This document shows, in pieces, positions 49,229 through 62,259 of a DNA stretch of 64,000 nucleotides (the stretch's first letter is position 1; each line of letters opens with the position of its first letter). The position numbers were made by a program, and so were the translations under genes. The stretch is from Zhengitettix transpicula. Its lineage: Eukaryota; Arthropoda; Insecta; Orthoptera; Tetrigidae. Under the pieces are notes generated by a model. It saw only the letters and a program-made list of their open reading frames with translations, was not told the origin of the DNA and searched no databases. The stretch lies in assembly GCA_037074705.1 (NCBI GenBank), contig CM073590.1:220192746-220256745 (forward strand), written 5' to 3'.

Positions 49229-50137
49229 CTGAAAAAAAAAAGAAACAACAAACTGACGCCCAGTGTATCTAGGGAAAGAGGAAATGAGTTTCCGCTCAGT
49301 GATCATTTGTAGTGAAATTGAATGAGAGTCTGTGCTGTGTAAGTACGCTATTGCATGCAAAATCAGCTCAGCGTCGCTTAAAGAATTCTTTTCCTCTTAA
49401 AGTGATTTGCGCCGTAGTAAGAAGGCAGCACACGCCAATTACGCATAGAAATAACATTATTCTAAAAAATACAAAGCTCCGAGATCGAATTTGTATAATT
49501 CTACCGATAAGAATAAATGTAAATGAAACATTAAATATTATGGTTGGACAAAAACAGACCATTTTACAAATACTAAATTTCCAAAGATGTGCGCGAACAC
49601 AAGGATAATAAAAGTTCACAGCAGAAGACTCTTTTCAATACGCTTAAATTAAAGTAACTACATCGAAAATACTGAGAGAACAATTGACACGGATCAAAAT
49701 ATTGGATTTAATGATTCAATTTATGATGTTTAAATATGCAATATATTTACCAAACCACAGAAACATGTTTCCAATTACTATCATTTTTTACAAATATTTA
49801 CCACGATTCACCGACATTTCCATCTCCATACATACTCATTCCAGTGAACAGTATCAATCACATTTTGAAGAAAATAAATAAGAAAAAATGATGAGAGACG
49901 GAATATTTATTTCACAATAATTAATTAAATTTAGGATTTTTAAACTTAATTTATCTGGGTAGGAAATATGACGAACATAATTAATGAAGTCAATAAATGA
50001 TTATTAACTCCTAAAAATTTTCAGAAATCAAAGTTTCTGTAGGAAATGTACGAAATTGAAATATGACACTCCTTGGTTCCATTGACTATTATAATTGAAA
50101 CGTATACGTCCTTAACGAGGCTGAAAATTTAACCCAG

Positions 50138-50390
50138 TCTACTAACGTCAGAAAATGAATTTTTAATATAAATTACACAAAGTTTCGTCGCTAACTTGCG
50201 ACCTCTTCAGGGAAGAAGTTTTAAATTTTTTTGATAGTCACGAACGTACTCCGTTGACTACTGTGGCCAAATATCAGTCAGCGGATTACGACCGTGACCA
50301 TCAAAATTTTGTAAAACTGCGTACCTGAAGATTTCGCAAATTTAACGACGAAACGTTGTAAAAATTCATTTTCCGACGTTAATAGGCTAC
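50138..50390. repeat. Foldback element with roughly 95-bp arms
   Basis: AACGTCAGAAAATGAATTTT and CAAAGTTTCGTCGCTAACTT on the left pair with AACGACGAAACGTTG and AAAATTCATTTTCCGACGTT on the right. Strong pairing, no coding capacity. Confidence 0.85.
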
Positions 50391-50561
50391 GGTTTATTTA
50401 TAATTTAATCCTGAATAGTCAGAACAGTTTTCCCTGAGATTTGATTCGTAAAATATACATAAATATAATCGATTTCTAAAAATTATTATTTAATCATTAT
50501 GTTATATTATTTCCCAAATATTCACAGATAATTTTAAAATTGACAGATATAACTGCAATCA

Positions 50562-50702
50562 CCTATAGTGGTTCAAATAATTTTTCATCTTAAGAGCATA
50601 TCTATAGTAAATTAATTTATAAAATATGTATACATAGACAATATTTTAATAGCTTATTGTACAAATGTTCTTATGATGAAATCTGAGTTGAACCACTATA
50701 TA
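50562..50702. repeat. Small foldback element
   Basis: CTATAGTGGTTCAA...TTTTCATCTTAAGAGCAT pairs with ATGTTCTTATGATGAAA...TTGAACCACTATA, with arms of about 38 bp. Confidence 0.8.
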
Positions 50703-50884
50703 CAGATATATCGATAAATTTCAAAATTATGTTCAGTTTCGTAAGAACTGACGATAATTTATGCATATAATTTTCTGAATAAAGAATCCAAGCCAGACCT
50801 AATAATATATATGCGTATATGTGTAATGGAGAAGGTTATTTTATAAATTTAAAGATTAAACAAAATATTCCGTAATTGTTATCA

Positions 50885-50990
50885 CCTAAAAATTATTGTC
50901 TGTGACATCAATTATATCAAACTCCGATGTTTTGTAAGTCAGGGGAGAGAATTAATAGAAATAAAAGCATAAATAAGAGAGTTATACATC
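50885..50990 (+). repeat. Dispersed repeat D, copy 1
   Basis: TATATCAAACTCCGATGTTT and GTAAGTCAGGGGAGAGAATT recur, inverted, at 54,490-54,590 with high identity over roughly 95 bp. Confidence 0.85.
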
Positions 50991-52169
50991 TGAGTTAAAT
51001 GGATTTTCTTTCTTGCTAATCTTTAACGGTCGCCAATATTTTATGTTACAAAAAAAGTAAACGCGTTCTCTTTCTTTTGTTGAATATGTTGGAAGATTAT
51101 GCAAATCATAAGTTAATTGGAATCAATTGTAAATCTTAACTTGGATTGTAATGGTATTCATTTTCGACTGAACTGTAAATATTTACACCATTCAAGTTTG
51201 GACAACGTGTTAATGTCAATCACAGCTGTGGGCCAGATTTTTTACTCTTGTCTATCATCACATAAAAATGGGGATTTTCAAATTAAAGTTTGATATTGAC
51301 GAATTACTTCGTCAAATTTACAAACCCGAATCGTTGTCTAGTAGCAGGACAGAAATTCCTATATGGACTGGTGGTCAAGGAAATCAAAATGAGAAAAATC
51401 AAAGTTGTGGACAGAGCCTTTTGTGTTGTTTTTACAGTCACAATTTTTTTACGCTAGCACTCGTTGGCAGGCTTCCAGTATAAATTGTTTTTAGTGCCAT
51501 GAAATTATAGCGATGAATAATTTGACGGATGTCTTAAGTTTCATAAATATCTTCGATCCTATCAGAAATAGTGACATTATGTTTCAATAATTTTCTTTAT
51601 TTTAATTTATTTAGCTCCTTACAGACAACGGTCCATACATTGGATGTGTAAATGGCCCGGTCGCATAATTTAATATAATAATATTGCCGCCTATTATTAA
51701 TATCAGCTTTATGAGAGATTCGCTTCACAGTCGTTCGGATATTGTGAAGTTTGAATGCCTGTTTTATTGTTAATAAATAATAGTAAATCAACCTTACCAA
51801 TTATGCGAATGGTACTTCACAATCAACCACGGTTTATAAAACTTGGATGGCATTGCACATAGAAACGTCTGTCAGCTTATAAAATGCCTTAGTACAATAT
51901 ATTAAGGGACGAATGATCTCGCATGTCTTGGAGGGTATTTACATATTAATAATGGTTCAAACATCATCGATTGATGGTTCCGACAAACTCTTGAAGTATC
52001 TCAGTCGTCAGCTTTCTATACAGAATCAGTAGAGATTTTGAAATGAACTATTACTTGTTTTTATCATCTAGTATTATTAAAATTTTGAAGCTGCATAATC
52101 CAGATGCTCCCTTCACCAAAAGAGTATCTGTTACCCTGTTCTGACATTCCTTGCATCAAGTAAATTCTC

Positions 52170-52232
52170 TTGCAGTGGTGGGGCCAAAAACAGGTCTCCT
52201 GGTTGTTATGACACGCGTTCAAATCCCCGTCC
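52170..52232 (+). repeat. tRNA-like segment (tRNA pseudogene or SINE head)
   Basis: TCTCCTGGTTGTTATGACA followed by ACGCGTTCAAATCCCCGT looks like an anticodon arm and a T-arm. GTTCAAATCC at 52,217-52,226 fits the internal B box, and the T-stem pairs with one mismatch. The D-arm and acceptor stem are not convincing, so it is not called as a tRNA gene. Confidence 0.35.
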
Positions 52233-52510
52233 CCTCGTTCTTACTGCCGCGTTGCAGTCGCGAACACAAATTGAGTTTGCCGTCACCACAGCGTCTTCCA
52301 GTAATTGCTATTTAGATTTGCAGCGCCTCCACTTATAAACTAAGCAACGACGCGGGCGCCAGCGAGCGGGAAAGAGGAAGGAAAAAACTTGTCTCATAAT
52401 ATTATTTATAACTTTATTTACAAAACTTGTTGACGTCTGAATATTGCCTCTTGTAACTGCCGAGAGTGCTTTCGTCGCTCAGGTGGGCGGAGAACGACGG
52501 CAAATTCGTA
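52233..52510. other. GC-rich stretch beside the tRNA-like segment
   Basis: CpG-bearing sequence (GACGCGGGCGCCAGCGAGCG). The 75-codon frame at 52,466-52,693 is unrecognised. Confidence 0.25.
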
Positions 52511-53899
52511 TCTGTCGGATTTAATGATAAAACTTTCGTCAAGTCGTTATCGGTCTTTGTAATTAATCGAGTCTTCAGTTGCGGTCATTGTAATTTGTGT
52601 CCAGGATTACGTCAGGTGAACCATGTTCGAGAGGCTAGACTCAATATTAGAAACGGTTCATTTAGTTTTATTGTAAGATTTATGATATTGTAATAATGAG
52701 TAATCAAGCTTTGTTTGGCGTCAGCTAGAAAAAGCAGTCGATTAAAATATATTTTGTATTTCTGGGACGTACAACGGAGTCGAAAATTTTAAATGGCTTA
52801 ATTTTATGTGCCGCAGCATTTTGTGATTTTGTGATTGGGTGAAATTTCATAAGCCAAGAGACAACATAAGCGAGACATTGAATTTATGTGAGTCGGCTGC
52901 TGGGGTTTGTCCGAGAAGTGTCATGTCCGTCATTGTAAAACCACCGCTAGCATTTAAAACAGTTTTAATACTTGGCATTATTCCAACACAGTGCAAATAT
53001 CAATACGAGTTTTGAATAGTTTTTAAGTCCCGGTTTGCAAGCCGGGGAAAATTTTCTATATGGGCGAAACGAGCCAAAGACGGTTGGTCTGAACGAGTTC
53101 AGAGAAAAGCGGATGATTATCCTGTATCCTACTATGCCATGGGTTCTAGTTGGTTCCTGTGCCCAGATCTGAACGATTGCTGAACAAGGACGCATCTTTT
53201 CTTTGAGCTATCCTGAGAGCTGATACAGTGTTGCGGTATCAGATTCCTGTACAAGTCTGTTTGCTGTGTGAAGGAATGCCATATCATTGGATTACTGAGG
53301 AGACTTGTCCAACTTCATTTATCTCAGGTGTCAGCAGTTCAAGCAAACGAATGCAGAAAACTGTTTTAGAACTTTGAGAAGAAACGTAAAATTAAACCAA
53401 ATTTATTATTTATTACTGTGAAATATTTTCATTTAGCCACTAAATGCACAATACAATCCAAACAGTTCTTTTTTCGTAAATTGTGAAATACCCTACCATA
53501 CTTTAGTGAAAGAGTACCTCATTATTTAATATATTAAATTAATTAATGCCGGAGTTATAATCATTTGTGAAACTATTTTTATATTACTGGCGCCAACCAG
53601 TTTTTTATAATATTTTTGTTACAAATAATTTGTGTATGTAAAATAAAAAATTAGGTATATTATTGAGAGTTTTTCATTTACGTAAATTTACGACCATCTG
53701 TTTGACCGTGTGTGACGTCGGAAGTGCAGACAGCTGATGCGGTGTACATTTTAGAATTACAATATATCACGGTGAAATGAAGTTTTAACACATTCATATA
53801 CTGAGGTGCCTCTTGATTGAGGTCTCCTTTTTGGCTGTTAAAGTAACGTTGGAAAATATACCTCAGAGCTATCGCTCCTGTGTCTGTGGTTGGCATTCG

Positions 53900-54125
53900 T
53901 GTGAACAGATTAATTAACAGAAGCGATAGGTCTGAGGGCCCGCAGATCTGGTGCAGGTGATAGACTGGAGACCAGCACTAGCCTAATGAGCGTCATCCAG
54001 TCTTGAGCAGGCGCCATTAGCGCTCCATTGCCGGGATAATCGACTGTCAACCCTTCAGCAACAATCGCCACTGTGACACCGTTACGACCACATTACCGAC
54101 GAATACAATGTCCCTTGACCTTGTT
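53900..54125. other. GC-richer island, possible regulatory element
   Basis: Contains GCGCCATTAGCGCTCCATTG and GGGATAATCG, homeodomain-type cores, within otherwise AT-rich DNA. There is no frame of note. Inference from composition only. Confidence 0.2.
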
Positions 54126-54372
54126 CAGAACATTAAAACAACCAATCTTTAATTAATTATTCAATTGACGAAATTAAAATCTAATTTATTTTGAAAAAAT
54201 TGCACCCAAGTTCAGTAGACAAACCAACAAGTTCTAGATTACTGGAGTGAAGGTTTTTACGATGTCGAGTGATTTATGTGTACAAGTTTATAAACCGAAA
54301 TTCATATACACTATAATCGTTTATCTCCTCTGAAGGTTACTCTTCAATACTCAATGAATATTTAAATGAATT

Positions 54373-54726
54373 AGTAATTGACTGATTGGACAAATACAGA
54401 CAGACCAAACGAAACAATTGGCAGAACAGCATTTAGTCTGGCATTGCAGAACTTATTAAGTTCGTAAAACTAAATGCATAACTCTTTTATTAATTCTGTT
54501 ATTTCTTTTAATTCTCTCCCCTGACTTACAAAACATCAGAGTTTGATATAATCGATGTCTCAGACAATAATTTTTATTGTCCATTACATTTCACATTTAT
54601 TTATTTAGAAATTAACGTCGAATTATTTAATTTTTCCACACATCTAATGAGATCTGAAATGCTAAACGAAACGTTGTGCTGACAAATGTTTCGTTTGCTC
54701 TGTATTTGGTCAAATTGTCAATTACT
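54373..54726. repeat. Foldback element carrying repeat D
   Basis: The left arm AGTAATTGACTGATTGGACA...ACCAAACGAAACAATTGGCA pairs with the right arm TGACAAATGTTTCGTTTGC...TCAAATTGTCAATTACT. The loop contains repeat D (54,490-54,590) inverted relative to 50,885-50,990. Confidence 0.8.
54490..54590 (-). repeat. Dispersed repeat D, copy 2
   Basis: Inverted match to 50,885-50,990 (AATTCTCTCCCCTGACTTAC; AAACATCAGAGTTTGATATA). It lies in the loop of a foldback element, so it may be the core of a mobile unit. Confidence 0.85.
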
Positions 54727-54836
54727 TATCAATTTAACAGACATTCAAAAATATATTTAAATGAATGCGTAATCATATGAGTAGGAAATAGGAAGAAATG
54801 AAATATTTTTTTCGTCGGTTGCTGCGAAAATGAGGC

Positions 54837-54853
54837 GGGGGGGGGGGGGGGGG
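54837..54853 (+). repeat. Poly-G tract of 17
   Basis: An uninterrupted G run as given. Length may be affected by sequencing error. Confidence 0.8.
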
Positions 54854-55121
54854 TTACTTTTCTAGACATAATTCATCAAAGTTCTGTGCCGATGATTATC
54901 AAATGAAAATTTTAATTTAATGTTACAAAATTTTAATTTATCTTTCCATTTGTTATATTCATGTTTGATTTTTTATTTTATATTTGAACTATTTTTTTAA
55001 TTTCTCATTTAATGACCGGTCTTACTTCTTAATTCATTCCACATAACCCCCAAACGTTTCAAAACGATAAGACAGCTGTTTCAAAATTGTTAATAGAAGT
55101 AAATATACTAAAATGCATAAC

Positions 55122-55290
55122 GTTTATTCCATTTGTTTAAGGACTTTTCAAATGTATCTAAAAAATTAATATAATATAATAATAAATATAATAAAAAGAA
55201 AGAGTTGAATCCGAAACAAGTGTAAATATCATTAGTTACAAGTGATGTTTTAGATACATTTAAAGAGGTCCCTAAACAAACGGAAGAAAC
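55122..55290. repeat. Foldback element with roughly 40-bp arms
   Basis: TTCCATTTGTTTAAGGAC..TT...AAATGTATCTAAAA pairs with TTTTAGATACATTT...GTCCCTAAACAAACGGAA. Confidence 0.8.
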
Positions 55291-55544
55291 AGTAAATTAT
55301 AACCTTTATTAATACATTATGAATTTTGGTAAATTTCTATTAAGGTTAATTAGAAGTAATATCTAAATAATTATGAAATATAATTTTAGGAACTATTTTT
55401 TAAATAAATTACGCGTACCTACATTTATTAAACGTATTAACAATGTATTTGGGAACCGATACTTCATCGACGCAATTCCGCTTAAATGTTTCTATGTGAT
55501 GAGTAATAAATACACAATGCACTGCACTGGAATGTAATTATTGG

Positions 55545-55870
55545 CGTAGTCACGTATTAGGTAAAACAACGTGTGGCGTGGTAATATGGACGTCATGAAA
55601 AGCCACTTAGGTGCACGCCAATCACGTATCAAACACGTGCAGCAACACGTTGTAATGTATGCAACCAAACAAACAGGTGTGTGTCACAGGGCTGCCTACT
55701 TGGAGCATCCTCATTACGCAACTGTTTGCAGTACAATACTTTCTTCACACGCGCACCGAAATTGCAAAGCATCCTCAGTGTCCGGGACAACGTTACAGGA
55801 TACACTTAATATATGCATAAACATGTGCAATAGAAAACTACTAAACCGGCAATTTATCCGCCTAATGTAA
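55545..55870. other. GC-richer island with E-box; unidentified 99-codon frame
   Basis: The plus frame 55,571-55,870 is open but unrecognised and is partly overlapped by a minus frame. CACGTG occurs in AAACACGTGCAG, and several CACG/CGTG repeats surround it. Coding and regulatory readings are both weak. Confidence 0.2.
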
Positions 55871-57860
55871 TGACCAAAAATTTTAACTATGAACCATGTG
55901 ATGAACGAAAGTAAAATACTTATTAGTAATAAACAAGTTTTTATGCGTATTACTAATAAAACTACTGAAATGAAGAAGAATGATATTAATTCATTACACA
56001 GTTTTAATATCTGAAATAAATTACAAAATTGTTTATTTCTCACGACAAAATTTGATTAATCACGTTAATATTTTAAAAGTAAATTGTAAATTTATTTTTT
56101 ATATTATTGACCACTTTTAAAGATGTCTTGGGTGACTCTATCAAATTTTTTTAATGTGTTAACGCTGGAATTATTCTATTTCCATAAAATGAGCGCTTTA
56201 AGTATGGAAAATAAAATTTTACTGTAAAAAAAGTATATTTTGGAAGATAAAGGCACTTAAAATCACCTAAAACTGACCAATGAGATAAAACGTATGTCGT
56301 TAAAAGGACGTCATAGTGATACACTGCCGCCAACCTCTGCACATTTCCCCCACGCAAATCGTTTCCATCTTCAGAAGCAACCCAAACCTAACTCAAAAAA
56401 CGATGTAAATAGAGGAAATCGATTATATAACTAAAAAAAATGTCAGTTTCCAAATATTTGGAATGTTTTATTTCGGTCCGTAATTGCGACACTGGACTTT
56501 GATTTATGGTAATGCAGTAATTTTTCAAGTTGTTCAGATCATGTCCATAGTATTGACAAATCCACATTATCCTAACTTAGTGCCCTTTACTGGCGCATCA
56601 GCTCCGCACGATGTCAAGTGATAACGTCACTCATACTACTCACGCCGATTTTAATTTAAATCTCATCTATTTGAATACCTCAAATAATAGCCCTTCCAAG
56701 TTACACACACCTTAGTGTCACAAAAGGCTTTAAAATGCGTAATGGAGTTCTAAGAGAACCTTTATTTCACAAGTAAAATATACAACAGCAGTTAAAAAGT
56801 TAATAAATCATAGTTATCTTTATCTGACTTCAGTTAAATTAATAAATATGGTAATTTAAACGGAGAACACGTCAGATACAATTTAATACAAAATAGCACA
56901 ATTTCGTTCTGTTTTTGAAACTTCATGTGTAGTAAACTCAAAACTATATTTATTATTATAGTTAATTAATTTTTACAACTGACATAAATATCGATTTTGG
57001 GGATCAGAAACGTATTTTATATCTTACGTATTACTGAAGTTATTCAGGAATATATATTTTTGTCCAATTCTGTTTTAGTTTCTCTGTATTCAATTAATAT
57101 GCAATTCCATAGTATGGGATAGTAGGGATGGGCGAGAAGGAGCGTTACATAAAAAAAACGCCAAAACAACCGAGATTGTCACATCCGGGATTATGGATGT
57201 CGCTTAGTTAACTTATGCCAACCCAGGCAACGCCGCGCACTCAGTCAGTACAAATATAAATTTATGTATTTCCGTGTCTGTTTAATTTATTATGCTATTT
57301 CATAAAAATATAAAATTAAATGATAACAGAAATATATAAAATTATATAACGGAACAATTATTGAAAGTGATACGAACTAATGGAGCAGTATCTATGATAC
57401 TATTTCATCTTATTGAACTCTTTGAGAATGTTTAAACTTTATTTATTTGTGTTAGTTCATAAGGAACTTCCTGAGGATTTCTCCTACTTGAAAGGCTCAT
57501 AATTTTTCTTTCATTATTCTGGCTGCTTATGACATAATTTCATTTTCCAAAGGATAAAAAGTTGAAATGTAATTAGATCATCAGTCCAAAAAATATCTAG
57601 TTGCTATAAAAATTTTCGGAAGAATTTAAAAAATTAGTTGCCTTATTTATTTGTCAGTAGAGTGTTAACAATAAATAAATTTAAATCTCATCTGAGTGGC
57701 AATTACCTTTCCGTTTACCTGACTCACGAATGTATTAAATTGTTACTTTAAATACTGCATGATCTGACACATATTGCATTACAGTCTCCTCTGCAAATAC
57801 AAAAACATTGTATATTGCGATCAGAGGTAACGATAAATAAAAACAATTTCGACTTCAAAA
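55871..57860. other. AT-rich spacer
   Basis: No supported feature is seen. Confidence 0.4.
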
Positions 57861-58420
57861 GTGTTGAGATAATAGGGATGTGAAAGCTCGCTGCGTGTTG
57901 ATGCAACCAGAGTAAAAATACTAGCTCCGGTCGGACAAAATAAAACTATGAGGGAGGGAGAGTTTAAAAAGAAAAGTTCGTTTTTGAACGGTATTACGTG
58001 CCAATGTTTGCGCGGATTGATGCACTCACAACAATATCGCGTTTTATGAAAAGGGTGGAGCGTCCCCTTCGAATTAAACTCGGTGTCACATTATAATCGG
58101 CCAGAGGTCTCCCTTGGTGCGAATGGCTGTCACACACAAAAGACTCGTAATTATGGAGTTCACAACAGTGCGCAATTTTGCAACTCCAATCGCGTTATTA
58201 TTTCACCCGTTGACGTGATAGCCGCGCATTGTTTTTTACAAGCTGCCAGGAGTTATTGGCTTGAGAGATTGCAGCCATCATTCAGGGCCCTGGCTGCCAT
58301 GACATTCTGCAGATAATCTGCCATCATTGTGTGCGTGTTTTTATTCGTGTCGTAAGCTCATTGCGAAAATAAAAACACATGGCGCAGGCACAGCTGAAAG
58401 GCTCTACGCTACACTACACT
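57861..58420. other. GC-richer island, candidate regulatory element
   Basis: This block of over 500 bp differs strongly from its flanks. It carries CpGs, TTTTATG and TTTTTATTCG (Hox-type A/T cores) and ACTCGTAATTATGG. All frames are short; the 77-codon one at 58,083-58,316 is unrecognised. A conserved non-coding element is inferred, not shown. Confidence 0.3.
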
Positions 58421-59194
58421 CATCTTACTATATTCCTATTGTCGACCTTACCGTTTGTTCCATATTCAGTTTTTATCGTTTGGAGAGTCTGTATGGATCC
58501 TACTGAATTAATGAATAGGTTTTTCGATTTAGCTTTATCGCAAATTTACTAATGCGGATATAAATCATGTGTGAAACTGTAGTCTCATACAATTTTATTG
58601 AAAGTGGAAAGTAGCCTTGGATCATACCAAATTAAAAAGATAAGAACTCGTATGTAGCATGATACAGAAATACAAAACAAAATCTTATAACTTCATCAAG
58701 GTATCTACAGAAAATAAAACCTTACAAAATATGAACAAATTGACGGCACTCATCATATTGTGTCACATTATATTTTAAACTGACAAAATTAGTATATTTA
58801 GCATTACGTTTAAATATAATATAATATTTTTTGTGGAAATTGCCCTTTTTATAATAATAACGGACATTTTTAAATATTAATGAAGATAACTTGTAATAAT
58901 GATAATTAATTATAGGAGGTAATTATTGGGTTCAAATGAAATTAATTTATTTCCATATAAATTAAATAATAAATAATATACTGAATATATAATATTGATT
59001 TGAACCTGTAAAATGAATTAATCTAGTGCATTCACAATTTTGACTCTTAATCTCACGGGCATTGGTGGGGTTAACCAGGACGAAGCTGCATTAAACCATT
59101 AATACTCTGAAAAAATTAGACTTCGGCAATTTGATGTTATGGTAAAAATAAATATTTGTTAAATGTACAGTGTTGACTCAGGACGTTCTTTCCA

Positions 59195-59275
59195 GGCGGC
59201 GTCGGTCAGAGGAGCGTCTATTGGTGGCGGTACACCACGTCGTCGAGCTTCCGGCACACTTAATTTGTTCTGCCT
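59195..59275 (+). CDS. Candidate exon start after an acceptor-like tract
   Basis: GACGTTCTTTCCAG ends at 59,195 and is followed by a CpG-rich stretch open in all three frames for 60-100 nt. No frame is recognisable and no donor is evident. Listed because composition and acceptor coincide. Confidence 0.2.
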
Positions 59276-60476
59276 AATATTTTTTATCTCTCTCAGAAAC
59301 TGACATGAGTGATTCCTCAAGCTTCCGACACGCAGAATTTAAACATCTTTTGGGAACAATGGTCGTTCTGTCCATTCTGTTAAAAGGACGAGGGACCCTG
59401 CATGTTGAGGAGAAAATTGCTACGTAGGCTTCAAAATAATATCCACGTAAATACCGTTCATTATAACCCATTTTTGTAAACAATGTACAGTTTAAAAATT
59501 ATTTATGTTTCATATGCTAAAAGTATACTAAATTCACTTTTTGGATGTGCAGATTATTAAAAAAAAATTGTGTTCTAGAATTAAATACATATTTTGCGAG
59601 GTTAAAAAAATAGTTCCTACTTTTGGAACACTATATACAATAATCTAGAATTGCAGACTATTATTACAATTATTTTCCAGAATATGCCATGTAAGATGAC
59701 AGTCTGGCAGCCGTCTCGGTAGGCCAAGGCCTTTCGGGGCTGTCGAGCCAAGGAGTTAGTTATTATAATAATTTTGGACGCTTCTTTTGCTACCCGTAAT
59801 ATCGCTTTTACATGTCAATGTACAATCAATAATTTCAGTCTTCGGAATTAGCATTCGTTGAAAGATGTGTATGCGTCCGAGTTTATAAATAGCTTACCGA
59901 CTGGGAAAGGGAGATGAAACGTAACTGTTTTTATATGTTAAAACGTTATAAAAACTTACGGAGATGAAAAAATTTATGTTTATATTTTCCGGTACAGATT
60001 CAGCTGCTCAGTAGTATGTGAAATATATCTTTGTAATAGTAACTCAACCTGGTATAGATTTAAAAACATTTTTATTACTGTCTATAATTGAGCAATATAT
60101 CTTGGTAGTTGATTATGCGCCTATCTACGTTTTAATGCAACCAGAAACTTGTCGTATTAATACAAATAATTATTAAATAATAATATTTTAATTTGTTTAG
60201 ATGGTCTTACTGCTGTATGATAAATTTTGAATAAATGCTAAAATTTGTAACTGATTAATATGTGGAATTTTCTGTCGTAGATTATAGTCTGACTCATTAT
60301 ACTGCTGTTGTATAATTTTGTCTACGTTAACATATTCCTATTCCAAGGAAGACTAGTTTATATATCAAACTGTGATGCATTTACAATGATGCCAAAGTGT
60401 ATGTTGATTTACAACTCGTAAATAGGATAGAAGACGTAGTTTCTGTTTTGAAGTTAAATAACAAATGAGTAGACTC

Positions 60477-60645
60477 ATTTTATTAGGGTAACAGGGTACA
60501 AAACGGTAATCCACGTAGTGGTTACTCCCCTTTAATAGAATTGGAGCGGATTTTAAAAGGGGTATACGGAAGGGAAGAGGGTTAACTAAGACCCCGGGGC
60601 TGAAATTAAGGATCCTACCCGGCATTCGCCTAAAAGTAATGCTGG
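60477..60645 (-). mobile_element. SINE-like retroelement, copy 8 (5'-truncated, diverged)
   Basis: From the reverse A-tail (TTTTATTAGGGTAACAGGG) to GGATCCTACCCGGCATTCGC and CCTAAAAGTAATGCTGG. Only the 3' 165 bp is present, with several substitutions. Confidence 0.82.
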
Positions 60646-62259
60646 ACAAATCCGTGAAAACCTACATCACTGCGAGATATGAACGTTTTTGTGACTTTAC
60701 TGAGCACTGCTAGGGGGTTGACCTGAACGTGTCGCTGCTTTGCTTTTTTCCGTGCACCAATCAAAAGCCGCCAGGTTGTGCCAGTTAGAACAGAAATATG
60801 TCATAATCTATCAATTTCTTGTCCAAAAAAAATATATACATCAATCTGTTTAGTGAGACTAATTTTCTTCCTTTGCCCAGGAGAGTAACTTAGTTTTCAA
60901 CGACCACGTGAAGGCCAACATCAGTCGCGAGTAATTTTTATGGACACATTAATTTTTTACCGTCTATAAAGGAAACAACAAATTAATTGCCTGTTTTTCG
61001 AGAGAAGGAAATATCTCGGTGCTAGAATGATTCAAACTCATATTTCTACTTATGTTCTGCCTCCGTTCTTCCTAAGTGAAATATGAAATGTATAGGCCGA
61101 GAAAATTCCATCAACTTCAAAAATTAGAATTTAAGTTTCGGAAAAAAAATTATTTTGTGAGGAAATTATAACTTCTTGGGAGGAAAACAGATATTCTTGA
61201 TGAGTTATCACTCATTGTTCCAGTTCAGTTAACAGAAAGTTATACAAATTAGTATTAATAATTTTAAACTTTTTTAATATTTAAATAATAATATATTCTG
61301 ATTTTCGACGCAATTCCGTTTACTTTCCTACCGTCAAACTGACCGTGGCCGTGAGAACCAGAAATTTATTATATAAGTATGTATAATGTAATATTGTACG
61401 AGGGTTTCGATGTTATGGAGAAGACGGTATTTTAACAGCGTGCGAACGCAACTCATTGTCGTCACCTCACTCTAAAATAACCGGAACTCACACACAAAAT
61501 ATATGCCAAAGAATTGAGGAATATTACTTAACAATGATTATTTGTAGATATGTAGCCGTGGACCGACTCTATGGCCTTTGACAGTCGACGCAGCAGCAGA
61601 ATAATGATTTAGGTTTGATCCTTCTTTACTCAACCGTTACGCGACAGTTTAAAACTTTGTGGTGAAACACGTATATTCGTCCAGTATTAAAATAGTTTAC
61701 ATTGGCCTTTGTTAACGAAACTAAACTGGACGAAGAGCTCCACTAAACAACAAATACTTGCTGTTAAATGTACAACGAGCTGGCGACGCCTTGTAGCTGA
61801 ATAATGAACGTGATGTTTCTCTACGTTGCTCACAATGTCTGCTGTCATGCTTATTACACTGATCAACATGCTTTTTTTTTGTCTCACGAGAGCAAATATT
61901 TGTACTTAACGCAGTTTTGATCATGCTTTCAAATATGTATTCCGACTTTCGCGATCACCAACCATCTTTTTTAATTTCAATTTTTTAAAAAACTTTCCCA
62001 TCAGTGTACGGGGCTAGCTCTGCTGTTATGAAAGAAACATATAAAAACTTAAAATGTACATTGGAAAAGTTTCAATATGCAGTGCATGAATGGAAACTAT
62101 TTAAGGCGATTTGAAGATAATTGCAATTATTCTCTGTCTGCAGCTAGGATAAACAAAGTACTGTTTTTTTTTATTTTTCTCTGTAATAGTGATGACATTA
62201 GAAAATAATGGCCTAGGTGATAATCATTCATTCCTGGACAGAAAATGTGAAAAATGACG
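60646..62259. other. Spacer with no supported gene
   Basis: 60,700-60,930 and 61,310-61,480 are slightly GC-richer. Short minus frames near 61,687-61,924 are unrecognised. Confidence 0.4.

Noticed and set aside
52320..52335. CTCF-like GCGCCTCCACT
   Set aside because: The core AGRTGGCGC is not matched on either strand.
53025..53048. CCCGGTTTGCAAGCCGGG hairpin
   Set aside because: A short isolated stem that needs two G-U pairs; no context suggests function.
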